A DNA stretch of 13,972 nucleotides from an uncultured Acinetobacter sp. (GCA_900771065.1 CAAGMP010000043.1:1-13972); one strand, 5' to 3'; numbered from the stretch's first letter, positions 1 through 7,645 are shown. Notes: a model not told the origin generated them from the sequence alone. A program made the numbers and translations.

Positions 1-34
1 AAGGTAGCGTGTCTACCAATTCCACCACCACCGC
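1..34 (-). tRNA. tRNA-Leu, 5' half only, cut by the window edge
   Basis: Read on the minus strand, the last 34 bases form the 5' half of a leucine tRNA: acceptor strand GCGGTGG, then TG, the D arm GTGG...GGTAGACACG, and the 5' side of the anticodon stem CTACC plus TT of the anticodon loop. The window stops just before the anticodon. The D arm and the CTACCTT segment match my memory of the E. coli tRNA-Leu(GAG), leuU, so GAG is the likely anticodon, but it is not visible. Its position just after secG matches the gammaproteobacterial order secG, tRNA-Leu, rimP, nusA, which supports the call. The variable arm and 3' half lie outside. Confidence 0.85.
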
Positions 35-45
35 AGCTGTCAGGC

Positions 46-51
46 ATTCTA
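46..51 (-). promoter_or_regulatory. Candidate -10 box for the tRNA-Leu
   Basis: On the minus strand TAGAAT is followed by a GC-containing stretch (GCCTGAC) and begins the tRNA 11 nt further on, the layout expected for a stable-RNA promoter. No good -35 box is visible at 16-18 bp upstream, so this is only a candidate. The tRNA could instead be processed from a tpiA-secG readthrough transcript. Confidence 0.3.
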
Positions 52-83
52 GTCGCATCGACAGAAAAAAGATAGTCTTTATT

Positions 84-108
84 AAAAATTATTCCACAGT
101 TTTTGTGG
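84..108 (-). terminator. Weak terminator-like hairpin at the secG stop codon
   Basis: On the minus strand CCACA and TGTGG, separated by 5 nt, form a 5-bp hairpin over the last secG codons. The stop codon and a run of five T follow. The stem is short and the T-run is offset by several bases, so termination would be partial at best. Readthrough into the tRNA is plausible. Confidence 0.25.
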
Positions 109-418
109 TATTTGGTGAAGTTTCAGGCAAATTTGCAGGTGCACTGACCGATGCTGGTGCAGTTTGCAAACTATATGCATTGGTTGATTGTTTCTTTGCA
201 AAAACAGCTAAGGTCAAACTAGTAACAAAGAAAATTGCAGTTAAAACAGCCGTTAAGTGGGTTAAGAAATTTCCTGAACCTGATGCACCAAAGACAGTTG
301 CAGCACCTCCTCCACCAAAAGAAGCTCCTGCATCTGCGCCTTTACCATGTTGCACTAAAATTAATAAAATCATTAACACGGCAACAATAATATGTACAAC
401 CAGTATAAAAGTTTGCAT
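89..418 (-). CDS. secG: SecG, preprotein translocase subunit
   Basis: SecG is the small, non-essential subunit of the SecYEG inner-membrane channel and helps SecA-driven export of unfolded proteins. The 109-residue protein, the usual length, has the family layout. Transmembrane helix 1 lies at about residues 3-22 and is followed by the motif LVQ and the glycine-rich cytoplasmic loop (about 31-50, with GASFGGGG and GSGNFL). Helix 2 lies at about 53-73, followed by a variable Ala/Pro/Ser/Thr tail. The ATG has a strong AAGGAA ribosome-binding site at 424-429. This site sits in the 14-nt gap after the tpiA stop codon, so the two genes are almost certainly co-transcribed. A tRNA-Leu follows, a common neighbour of secG. 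Confidence 0.95.
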   Translation of the reverse strand: MQTFILVVHIIVAVLMILLILVQHGKGADAGASFGGGGAATVFGASGSGNFLTHLTAVLTAIFFVTSLTLAVFAKKQSTNAYSLQTAPASVSAPANLPETSPNTTKTVE

Positions 419-432
419 TTTAGTTCCTTACT

Positions 433-1218
433 TCACTCTTGATGAGCAAACGCTTGCGCAATTTGATGAAATGATACGGCATTTAAAGATGCACCACCAA
501 CCAATGCACCATTAATATCTGGACAAGCAGCCAATTCAACCGCATTTTCTGGCTTGACACTGCCGCCATATAAAATCGCTATTTTTTGACCATATGGCGT
601 AATTTGGCACAGACCTTGACGAATTTGCGCATGCATATGTTGAGCATCTTGTGGTGAAGCGGTTTTACCTGTACCAATTGCCCAAATTGGCTCATAGGCA
701 ATCACGATATTTTGCCACTGTTCTGCTTCAACAACTGTTGTAATATCGCAAATTTGTTGTAATACAACGTGTTCAGCTTGCCCATTTTCACGTTGCGCTA
801 AACTTTCACCGACACAATAAATGACCGTTAAACCTGCATTGAGCGCATTTTTAACTTTTTTATTTAAAATTTCAGCATGTTCAGCAAAAAGTTCACGGCG
901 TTCCGAATGACCAATAATGACATGCTCAATATGATAACTTTTGAGTAATTCTGCACTGATCTCACCCGTGTAAGCACCTGTTTGCGCGATGCAAGATACA
1001 TCTTGCGCCAAAGTCAATACATTGGCATTTTGCAATTCGGTTTGGACTTGCGTTAAAGCAATTGCAGTAGGTGCAATACCAAGATGACATTTTTTACTAT
1101 CTATTGGGGACTGTTGTAATAATTTTTTAAACTCTTCAATCCATAGTTGGGCATCATTTTGCATTGGATTCATTTTCCAATTACCCAAAACCCAAGAGGT
1201 GATCGCCGAATCCGACAT
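433..1218 (-). CDS. tpiA: Triosephosphate isomerase
   Basis: This glycolytic and gluconeogenic enzyme interconverts dihydroxyacetone phosphate and glyceraldehyde 3-phosphate in the cytoplasm. Numbered from the ATG at 1218 (261 residues, normal length), the active-site residues are all present: N13 and K15 in GNWKMN, the electrophile H104 in IIGHSERR, the catalytic base E176 in AYEPIWAIGTG, the phosphate-gripping flexible loop (178-187), YGGS (217-220) and the phosphate-binding GALVGGASL (237-245). The frame is open four codons further, to a GTG at 1230, but that start has no ribosome-binding site. The ATG at 1218 has a weak GAG seven bases upstream and puts GNWKMN at the usual distance from the N terminus, so I chose it. 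tpiA leads the tpiA-secG pair. Confidence 0.96.
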   Translation of the reverse strand: MSDSAITSWVLGNWKMNPMQNDAQLWIEEFKKLLQQSPIDSKKCHLGIAPTAIALTQVQTELQNANVLTLAQDVSCIAQTGAYTGEISAELLKSYHIEHVIIGHSERRELFAEHAEILNKKVKNALNAGLTVIYCVGESLAQRENGQAEHVVLQQICDITTVVEAEQWQNIVIAYEPIWAIGTGKTASPQDAQHMHAQIRQGLCQITPYGQKIAILYGGSVKPENAVELAACPDINGALVGGASLNAVSFHQIAQAFAHQE

Positions 1219-1255
1219 AGCCAAACTCACAAAAATATATTTTCAAACTGCGCAC

Positions 1256-1285
1256 ATTCTACACGTAAATTTAAGAAATGCTGAA
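1256..1285 (-). promoter_or_regulatory. Candidate sigma-70 promoter for tpiA
   Basis: On the minus strand a weak -35 TTCAGC (1280-1285) and a good -10 TAGAAT (1256-1261) are separated by 18 bp. This would give a leader of roughly 30 nt before the ATG at 1218. The -35 match is poor and the assignment rests mainly on the -10 box and its position. Confidence 0.3.
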
Positions 1286-1329
1286 AAATTTCTCATTTGT
1301 AAAGACAGGCGCTATTTCAAGCAAAATAA

Positions 1330-1344
1330 GTTAATATTATTAAC
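1330..1344. repeat. 15-bp inverted repeat in the tpiA-pilB divergent gap
   Basis: GTTAATA and TATTAAC form a perfect inverted repeat around one central base. It lies between the divergent tpiA and pilB genes, about 110 bp upstream of tpiA and 155 bp upstream of pilB. The compact dyad resembles an operator for a dimeric regulator, but the DNA is AT-rich and no binding protein can be named from sequence. Confidence 0.35.
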
Positions 1345-1439
1345 AAATTATTAGATGATTTTGCCAACTTCAACACAGTTAAGCTCAAGTCTTAGCGATG
1401 AGACAAAAACTTTGATATGGCATTTTTATCTAACAAAAG

Positions 1440-1445
1440 TATAAT
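1440..1445 (+). promoter_or_regulatory. Candidate -10 box for the pilB operon
   Basis: A perfect TATAAT lies 55 bp upstream of the pilB ATG. No good -35 hexamer stands 16-18 bp before it; TTGATA at 1412-1417 is 22 bp away. There is also no sigma-54 signature, because the GG of TGGCAT at 1418 lacks a GC ten bases later. The box alone therefore supports the call. Confidence 0.3.
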
Positions 1446-1500
1446 TTTGTCATACAAATAATAGGCATTCGTTTTTTAAGAATGTTGGGGATATTCAGTC

Positions 1501-3210
1501 ATGCAAGTTAAACCAAAATTCACTGGGTTTATTCGAGGTCTTGTTGAGCAAGGCATCGTCGATGCAGAAAAAATGCAAGATGCTATCGTTGCAGCTAAAA
1601 AATCTCAGCAAGATATCGTTGCTTATTTAATTGAACACTTAAAAGTGCCTTCACTTAAATTGGCAGAAATTATTTCTGAAGAATTCGGTGAGCCTTTATT
1701 TGACTTAGATGCCTACAATACCGATCTGATTGTAAAAGAAGATTTTATTGACGAAAAGTTGCTGCGTGAGCATAAGCTATTACCTTTATTTCAACGTGGT
1801 AACTTACTTTTTGTTGCAACGAGTAATCCAACTAATTTAGAAGCACTCGAAAATTTACGCTTTAGCAGTAAAAAACATGTTGAAGTGGTGATTGTTGAAC
1901 ATAAAAAATTATCTAAATTAATCGAAAAACACTTTCCAGAATCAGAAAATTTCACCTTTGATGATGATGATTTTGAACTTGATTTAGATAATGATGCACC
2001 AAAAGAAGATTCAAATGAAAATGAAGAATCAAATAGTGCGGAAGAAGAATCACCGATTGTTAAATATATTAATAAATTATTAATTGATGCCATTCGAATG
2101 GGGGCATCGGACTTACACTTTGAACCTTATGAAAAATCTTATCGTGTGCGTTATCGTGTTGATGGCGTTTTACGTCAAATTGCCACCCCCCCTTTACATT
2201 TGGCAAACCGTATTTCTTCACGTTTAAAGGTTATGTCACAAATGGACATTTCTGAAAAACGTGCACCTCAAGATGGTCGTATTAAACTTAAATTATCTAA
2301 AACCAAGGCCATTGATTTTCGTGTCAACTGTTTACCGACTTTATTTGGTGAAAAACTGGTTTTACGTATTTTAGACCCATCTAGTGCCATGCTAGGGATT
2401 GATGCTTTAGGTTATGAACCTGATCAAAAAGCCTTATTTATGGAAGCCTTACAAAAACCACAAGGAATGTTACTCATTACAGGTCCAACAGGTTCAGGTA
2501 AAACGGTTTCGCTTTATACAGGTCTTAATATTTTAAATACTGAAGATACCAATATTTCAACAGCCGAAGACCCTGTAGAAATTAACTTAGAAGGGATTAA
2601 TCAAGTTAACGTCAATCCAAAAGTAGGCTTAACTTTCTCAATGGCGCTCAAAGCATTTTTACGTCAAGATCCTGACATTGTTATGGTCGGTGAGATTCGT
2701 GATCTTGAGACAGCAGAAATTGCCATTAAAGCAGCGCAAACAGGTCACATGGTTATGTCTACGTTGCACACCAACAGTGCACCAGAAACATTAACGCGTT
2801 TACGTAATATGGGTGTACCCTCATTTAATATTGCAACTTCAGTCAATTTAGTTATTGCACAGCGTTTGGCACGACGTTTATGTTCACAGTGTAAGCGACC
2901 AATTGAAATTCCTGAAAATAGTTTATTGGAAATGGGTTTTACCGCTGAAGATCTAAAAACTGAATTTACCATTTATGAACCTGTTGGTTGCCCAGAATGC
3001 CGTGAAGGTTACAAAGGTCGTGTCGGTATCTATGAAGTCATGAAAGTCACGCCTGAAATTTCTAGAATTATCATGAACGATGGGAATGCCATAGAAATTG
3101 CACAAGCATCGACCAAAGCAGGTTATAACAATTTAAGACGTTCAGGTTTAGTTAAAGTGATGCAAGGGGTAACTTCTTTGCAAGAAGTTAATCGTGTCAC
3201 TAGTGAATAA
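1501..3210 (+). CDS. pilB: PilB, type IV pilus assembly ATPase
   Basis: PilB is the cytoplasmic hexameric motor that powers pilus extension by driving pilin addition through PilC. The 569-residue protein has an N-terminal MshEN/T2SSE_N-like domain (about 5-148) and an acidic linker (about 153-184). The GspE/PilB ATPase core follows, with Walker A GPTGSGKT (328-335), the Asp box AEDPVE (355-360), Walker B GEIRD (397-401) and the His box around STLHT (420-424). The zinc-binding tetracysteine C461-C464-C497-C500 separates assembly ATPases from the retraction ATPase PilT. The ATG follows a GGGGA ribosome-binding site. pilC starts 29 nt after the stop, so the genes form one operon. No pilin gene is adjacent in this window. 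Confidence 0.96.
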   Translation: MQVKPKFTGFIRGLVEQGIVDAEKMQDAIVAAKKSQQDIVAYLIEHLKVPSLKLAEIISEEFGEPLFDLDAYNTDLIVKEDFIDEKLLREHKLLPLFQRGNLLFVATSNPTNLEALENLRFSSKKHVEVVIVEHKKLSKLIEKHFPESENFTFDDDDFELDLDNDAPKEDSNENEESNSAEEESPIVKYINKLLIDAIRMGASDLHFEPYEKSYRVRYRVDGVLRQIATPPLHLANRISSRLKVMSQMDISEKRAPQDGRIKLKLSKTKAIDFRVNCLPTLFGEKLVLRILDPSSAMLGIDALGYEPDQKALFMEALQKPQGMLLITGPTGSGKTVSLYTGLNILNTEDTNISTAEDPVEINLEGINQVNVNPKVGLTFSMALKAFLRQDPDIVMVGEIRDLETAEIAIKAAQTGHMVMSTLHTNSAPETLTRLRNMGVPSFNIATSVNLVIAQRLARRLCSQCKRPIEIPENSLLEMGFTAEDLKTEFTIYEPVGCPECREGYKGRVGIYEVMKVTPEISRIIMNDGNAIEIAQASTKAGYNNLRRSGLVKVMQGVTSLQEVNRVTSE

Positions 3211-3239
3211 TTGAAAATTTAAAATAAGGAATTCAACGC

Positions 3240-4466
3240 ATGGCTGTCAAAAAAGCACAAATGATGCCAACCTTTATTTATGAAGGTGTTGACCGTAAGG
3301 GGATCAAACTTAAAGGGGAATTACCAGCACGAAATCTTGCTTTGGCTAAGGTGACGCTACGTAAACAAGGCATTACCGTTAAATCTATTCGAGAAAAACG
3401 TAAAAATATTCTCGAAGGTTTAATGAAGAAAAAAGTGACAACATTAGATATCACGATTTTCACTCGCCAATTGGCTACAATGATGAAAGCTGGCGTTCCA
3501 TTAGTCCAAAGCTTTGAAATTGTGGCTGAAGGTCTAGACAATCCTTCCATGCGTGAAGTTGTTTTAGGTATTAAAGGAGAAGTTGAAGGCGGTAATACAT
3601 TTGCTGGGGCATTAAAAAAATATCCTCAATATTTTGATAATTTATTTTGTTCTTTGGTTGAATCAGGCGAACAATCGGGCGCACTCGAAACCATGCTCGA
3701 TCGTGTTGCAATTTATAAAGAAAAAAGTGAACTATTAAAACAAAAAATTAAGAAAGCATTAAAGTATCCTATTACAGTCATTTGTGTTGCCGTTATTGTC
3801 ACTATTATTCTGATGGTCAAAGTTGTACCTGTATTCCAAGAGCTATTCTCATCTTTTGGTGCTGACCTACCTGCATTCACTCAAATGGTAGTCAATATGT
3901 CCAATTGGACACAAAAATATTGGTTCATCATGATTATTTTAGTTGGTGTCATTATTGCTGTATTTATGGAAACAAAAAAACGTAGCAAAAAATTTCGTGA
4001 TTTATTAGATAAAGCTGCGTTAAAAATGCCGATTTTTGGTGACTTAGTTTATAAAGCAATTATTGCGCGCTATAGCCGTACTTTGGCTACAACTTTTGCC
4101 GCAGGTGTTCCTTTAATTGATGCACTTGAATCTACCGCAGGAGCAACCAATAATGTAGTCTTTGAAGAAGCAGTTTTAAAAATTCGAGATGATGTTTCAA
4201 CAGGACAACAGCTTCAATTTGCCATGCGTTCAACAGATAAATTCCCACCTATGGCGATTCAAATGGTTGCAATTGGTGAAGAATCGGGTGCCTTAGATGC
4301 CATGCTCGATAAAGTCGCAACACATTTTGAAAATGAAGTTGATAATGCGGTTGATGGTTTAACATCAATGATGGAGCCTTTAATTATGGCTATTTTAGGT
4401 ATTTTAGTCGGTGGCTTGGTTGTTGCAATGTATTTACCAATTTTCCAAATGGGTTCTGTTGTCTAA
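3240..4466 (+). CDS. pilC: PilC, type IV pilus inner-membrane platform protein
   Basis: PilC is the GspF-family platform protein that couples the PilB and PilT motors to pilin insertion at the inner membrane. The 408-residue protein has two tandem T2SF domains (about 75-198 and 278-400). Their shared ancestry shows in the matching segments SGEQSGALETMLDRVA (142-157) and GEESGALDAMLDKVA (346-360). Hydrophobic segments lie at about 177-197, 228-243 and 380-401. The ATG has an AAGGA ribosome-binding site nine bases upstream. The stop codon TAA shares its last A with the pilD ATG, pointing to translational coupling. Length and layout are normal for the family. Confidence 0.96.
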   Translation: MAVKKAQMMPTFIYEGVDRKGIKLKGELPARNLALAKVTLRKQGITVKSIREKRKNILEGLMKKKVTTLDITIFTRQLATMMKAGVPLVQSFEIVAEGLDNPSMREVVLGIKGEVEGGNTFAGALKKYPQYFDNLFCSLVESGEQSGALETMLDRVAIYKEKSELLKQKIKKALKYPITVICVAVIVTIILMVKVVPVFQELFSSFGADLPAFTQMVVNMSNWTQKYWFIMIILVGVIIAVFMETKKRSKKFRDLLDKAALKMPIFGDLVYKAIIARYSRTLATTFAAGVPLIDALESTAGATNNVVFEEAVLKIRDDVSTGQQLQFAMRSTDKFPPMAIQMVAIGEESGALDAMLDKVATHFENEVDNAVDGLTSMMEPLIMAILGILVGGLVVAMYLPIFQMGSVV

Positions 4467-5329
4467 TGCAAGAACTGATCTCTTATTTTATTGCTACGCC
4501 TAGCGCACTTTATTTTGCCGTTGCCATTTTCAGTTTATGTGTTGGCAGCTTTTTGAATGTCGTGATTTATCGAACGCCTAAAATGATGGAACAAGAATGG
4601 CGACAAGACTGCCAACTTTTATTACATCCTGAACAAGCAATTATTGATGAAGAAAAACTTTCTTTAAGTCGACCACGATCGAACTGTCCGAAATGCCATC
4701 ATCAAATTCGTTGGTATGAAAATATTCCTGTCATTAGTTGGTTATGTTTAAGAGGAAAATGTCATTCTTGTAAAAATCCAATTAGCATTCGTTATCCATT
4801 AATTGAATTGCTCACCATGTGCTGTGCCTTAACGGTGGTTTTTGTTTTTGGTGCAACAGTAAAAATGCTGTTTGGTTTAATTTTAACTTATATTCTAATT
4901 GCACTGACTTTTATTGATTTTGATACACAACTTTTACCTGATCGTTATACCTTAACTTTGGCAGGACTCGGTTTAGCAATTAATAGTTATGCAGTTTTTA
5001 CTTCGCCAACTAGCGCCATTTGGGGTTATGTCTTTGGATTTTTATGTCTTTGGATTGTCTACTATTTATTTAAAATTGTGACAGGAAAAGAAGGCATGGG
5101 CTATGGTGATTTCAAATTATTGGCTGCCTTAGGTGCATGGATGGGTCCAATGGTTTTACCGTTGATTGTTCTACTCTCATCGGTTGTTGGCGCAGTGATT
5201 GGCATTATTTTGCTTAGAGTACGCCAAGAAAATCAACCTTTTGCTTTTGGTCCTTATATTGCGATTGCAGGATGGATTGCATTTTTATGGGGTGAGCAAA
5301 TCATGAAAATTTATTTAGGACAAGCATGA
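4466..5329 (+). CDS. pilD: PilD, prepilin peptidase and N-methyltransferase
   Basis: PilD is an inner-membrane aspartic protease that cleaves the leader of type IV prepilins and type II secretion pseudopilins, then methylates the new N terminus. The 287-residue protein keeps the full bifunctional architecture. It has an N-terminal methylase domain with the zinc-type cysteines C74, C77, C99 and C102, in CPKC and CHSC. The two catalytic aspartates are D151 (FIDFDTQLLPD) and D215 (GYGDFK), 64 residues apart as in Pseudomonas PilD D149/D213. Several transmembrane helices cover the rest. It overlaps pilC by one base and coaE by four (ATGA), so the operon appears tightly coupled. Confidence 0.96.
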   Translation: MQELISYFIATPSALYFAVAIFSLCVGSFLNVVIYRTPKMMEQEWRQDCQLLLHPEQAIIDEEKLSLSRPRSNCPKCHHQIRWYENIPVISWLCLRGKCHSCKNPISIRYPLIELLTMCCALTVVFVFGATVKMLFGLILTYILIALTFIDFDTQLLPDRYTLTLAGLGLAINSYAVFTSPTSAIWGYVFGFLCLWIVYYLFKIVTGKEGMGYGDFKLLAALGAWMGPMVLPLIVLLSSVVGAVIGIILLRVRQENQPFAFGPYIAIAGWIAFLWGEQIMKIYLGQA

Positions 5330-5940
5330 GCTTTATTTTAGGATTAACAGGTGGAATTGGTAGTGGAAAATCTGCAGCTAGCCAATGGTTTGAACAACAA
5401 AATATTGCTGTAATTGATGCCGATGTGGTGGCACGAGAAATCGTGCAACCCAATGCGCCTGTATTAGCTCAAATTCAACAGCATTTTGGTGATTGGGTTT
5501 TATTGCCTAATGGTGAACTGAATCGAACTGCTTTACGCCAACATATTTTTGCAAATCCGTTGGCACGGCAGCAACTCGAACAAATTACCCATCCTGCCAT
5601 TCGTGCGCGTATTATTGAGCAACTGAAACAAGCACAAACTGACTACCGAATTTTGGTTTCGCCTTTATTATTTGAAACCAATCAACATCAATTAACAGAT
5701 CGTGCTTTATTAATTGATGCAACACCCGAATTGCAAATACAGCGTGCCAGTTTAAGAGATGGGCAAGACCCACAACAAATTGAAAAAATTATTGCGGCAC
5801 AAATGTCTAGACAACAAAAACAACAAATGGCGCATGATATTGTCGTGAATGATGGTGAGCTTGAACATTTACATCAAAAATTAGCTCATTTGCATCAATA
5901 CTATTTACAACTGGCTGAAAAAATCAAAAAACCGTTTTAA
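5326..5940 (+). CDS. coaE: Dephospho-CoA kinase
   Basis: CoaE catalyses the last step of coenzyme A synthesis, ATP-dependent phosphorylation of the ribose 3'-hydroxyl of dephospho-CoA, in the cytoplasm. The 204-residue protein begins with the P-loop GLTGGIGSGKS (6-16). It then has D31-A-D33, where the first Asp is the usual catalytic base region, THP (88-90) and PLLFE (113-117), all family signatures. The ATG lies in an ATGA overlap with the pilD stop. coaE next to pilD is a recurrent gammaproteobacterial arrangement with no known functional link to pili. The C-terminal third is rich in Gln and His. Its stop codon overlaps the stop of the opposing transporter gene by four bases. Confidence 0.96.
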   Translation: MSFILGLTGGIGSGKSAASQWFEQQNIAVIDADVVAREIVQPNAPVLAQIQQHFGDWVLLPNGELNRTALRQHIFANPLARQQLEQITHPAIRARIIEQLKQAQTDYRILVSPLLFETNQHQLTDRALLIDATPELQIQRASLRDGQDPQQIEKIIAAQMSRQQKQQMAHDIVVNDGELEHLHQKLAHLHQYYLQLAEKIKKPF

Positions 5941-6827
5941 CCGTATTTTTTATTTAAAAACCAACGCCAAGGTTGTAAAGCACCAATCGCCATACCAACT
6001 AAGCCACAAATCATGGCAATATTAAGTGGCTCATTCAACAAAGGAACAGCCAAAACAGCAGCAATAAATGGTGCTAAATTACTAATGCTACCTGCTTTAA
6101 ATGCACCTAAACGCTTAATTGCTGCAACATAAGTTAAGGTCGCCACAATCACCACAAAAATGCCGTGAAAAATAGTTTGTAAAAACAAATGACTAGGTTC
6201 AGGCTCTGTTAAATGTTTGGGTAAAAACAAAATATAAATCGGTAAATAAATAATTGCTGACCAAATAGCAACTCCTGTCATAGCATGCCACGCTGAAAGC
6301 TGCCATTTTCTCAGTAAAACGGTAAAAATTGCCCATAAAATTGCACCTAAAAAAAAGAGCAAATCACCAAAACCAAATGGAACACCTGTTTCTTGATACA
6401 TCAATACGCTCATTAAAGTTAGCGCACTAATCATAATCAGCAGACTGATCCATGTATGTTTATCGAAGGCTTGATTCATCAAGAAAAAAGCGGCTATCGC
6501 GGTACAAATGGGAATACTACCATTAAGAAAAATAGCAGCATGTGCAGTTGGGGCATAATGAAAAGCGCTATATGCGACCAAACAATAAATCACCCCTCCA
6601 ATCATTGCTAAAATAAACGGCTCTTTTTTCATTAAAAAAGCCATTTCACGACGATACAATAAAATTGGAACTAATATGAGAAAAGCTAAAGCAAAACGTA
6701 ATGCAACAATATCCCACGCGCTAATATGCCACAATACATTTAATCTTGCGGTTAAGGTAAAACCACCCCAAATACACATGGTCATAAGCAAATAAATATA
6801 ACCTTGTGTACGTTCTGTAAGTACCAT
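5937..6827 (-). CDS. DMT/EamA-family inner-membrane transporter
   Basis: This is a drug/metabolite transporter superfamily protein of 296 residues with about ten predicted transmembrane helices arranged as two EamA repeats (about 9-140 and 155-286). Family marks include RFALAFLILVP near the third helix (residues 44-54) and the late PLLNEPLN, matching the conserved P...E of EamA domains. Members export or import amino acids, nucleobases, sugars or other small metabolites. The substrate cannot be read from sequence, so no gene symbol is given. The frame extends upstream into rlmB, but the ATG at 6827 lies one base after the rlmB stop and leads directly into the first helix. I chose it despite lacking a clear ribosome-binding site; it probably relies on coupling to rlmB translation. 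Confidence 0.88.
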   Translation of the reverse strand: MVLTERTQGYIYLLMTMCIWGGFTLTARLNVLWHISAWDIVALRFALAFLILVPILLYRREMAFLMKKEPFILAMIGGVIYCLVAYSAFHYAPTAHAAIFLNGSIPICTAIAAFFLMNQAFDKHTWISLLIMISALTLMSVLMYQETGVPFGFGDLLFFLGAILWAIFTVLLRKWQLSAWHAMTGVAIWSAIIYLPIYILFLPKHLTEPEPSHLFLQTIFHGIFVVIVATLTYVAAIKRLGAFKAGSISNLAPFIAAVLAVPLLNEPLNIAMICGLVGMAIGALQPWRWFLNKKYG

Positions 6828-6828
6828 A

Positions 6829-7575
6829 TTAATTACGCTGACGACACACTTCGTACAATGCCATGCCTGTTGCAACGCTGACATTTAAACTTTGCAAATT
6901 CCCTGCCATTGGAATATAAACCGTTTGATCGCACTGACTTTGCGTAATTGGACGTAAGCCTGTATCTTCTGCACCCATCACCACACAAACCGAACCTTGA
7001 GCAAAATTAAACTGATGAATCGGCAATGCCTTGTCATCAAGCATGGTTCCAACCACTGTGACATAAAAATTTTCTTTTATGTGCGCCAAAGTTCTTGCTA
7101 AATTGGTCACTTGAATAAATTTAACTTTTTCAGCACCACCCGCTGCGACTTTACGTGCCGTAGGTGTTAAACTTGCTGAACGATCTCGTGGCACAATCAC
7201 AGCCTCAATTCCCATTGCCGCAGCAGTTCGAATACATGCACCCAAATTATGTGGATCGGTGACTTGATCTAATGCCAATAACAACGCATTTGGACTTTGA
7301 CCTAATAACGCATCCAAATCTTTTTCATTTAAAGTTGGATGTGGGCGCACCGCAGCAACTACACCTTGGTGAAAAGGTAAGCCTGCCATTTTTTCTAAAC
7401 GATCACGGCTGGTTTGTTGTACGCTAATACCAAATGGTTCTGCCAATTCTAAGACACGTTTTAAACGTTGATCATCACGTCCTTTTAATGTAAATAAGGT
7501 TAAAACGCGTTCAGGCTCAAGTTCTAGCAATGACTCCACCGCGTGAACGCCATAATAATATTCAGATTTCGCCAT
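6829..7575 (-). CDS. rlmB: 23S rRNA (guanosine-2'-O)-methyltransferase RlmB
   Basis: RlmB is a SpoU/TrmH-family (SPOUT) enzyme that uses S-adenosylmethionine to 2'-O-methylate G2251 of 23S rRNA (E. coli numbering) in the peptidyl-transferase region. The 248-residue protein has an N-terminal substrate-binding domain starting YYYGVHAVESLLE. The trefoil-knot catalytic domain follows with motif 1 DPHNLGACIRTA (107-118, N110 and R116), motif 2 VVMGAEDTGL (198-207) and motif 3 IPMAGNLQSLNVSVATG (221-237). The open frame begins 14 codons earlier, but the ATG at 7575 fits the family N terminus and has GAGGG about 9-10 bases upstream. A terminator for ppnP ends about 33 nt before this start, so rlmB probably needs its own promoter or readthrough. 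Confidence 0.95.
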   Translation of the reverse strand: MAKSEYYYGVHAVESLLELEPERVLTLFTLKGRDDQRLKRVLELAEPFGISVQQTSRDRLEKMAGLPFHQGVVAAVRPHPTLNEKDLDALLGQSPNALLLALDQVTDPHNLGACIRTAAAMGIEAVIVPRDRSASLTPTARKVAAGGAEKVKFIQVTNLARTLAHIKENFYVTVVGTMLDDKALPIHQFNFAQGSVCVVMGAEDTGLRPITQSQCDQTVYIPMAGNLQSLNVSVATGMALYEVCRQRN

Positions 7576-7607
7576 GAACGAACACCCTCTAACGTTAAAA
7601 TAAGCAT

Positions 7608-7645
7608 GAAAAAACAAAAATCCTGCAAAGCCAAGTTTACAGGAT
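7608..7645 (-). terminator. Intrinsic terminator downstream of ppnP
   Basis: On the minus strand ATCCTG pairs with CAGGAT, continuing after one mismatch with three more A-T pairs, around a 6-nt loop (7620-7645). The T-rich tail TTTTTGTTTTTT follows immediately (7609-7620). It ends ppnP transcription about 50 nt after its stop codon and lies directly upstream of rlmB on the same strand. Confidence 0.75.

Noticed and set aside
37..64. CTGTC...GACAG inverted repeat between secG and the tRNA
   Set aside because: The 5-bp stem has an 18-nt loop and no T-run after it. The T-rich stretch lies on the wrong side for termination of secG.
9..515. Plus-strand open frame of 168 codons
   Set aside because: It runs antisense through the tRNA-Leu, secG and the end of tpiA, all of which are well supported. 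It has no plausible domain or ribosome-binding site.
1418..1432. TGGCAT resembling a sigma-54 -24 element upstream of pilB
   Set aside because: The invariant GC expected about ten bases after the GG is absent (TA instead), so a sigma-54 promoter is not supported.
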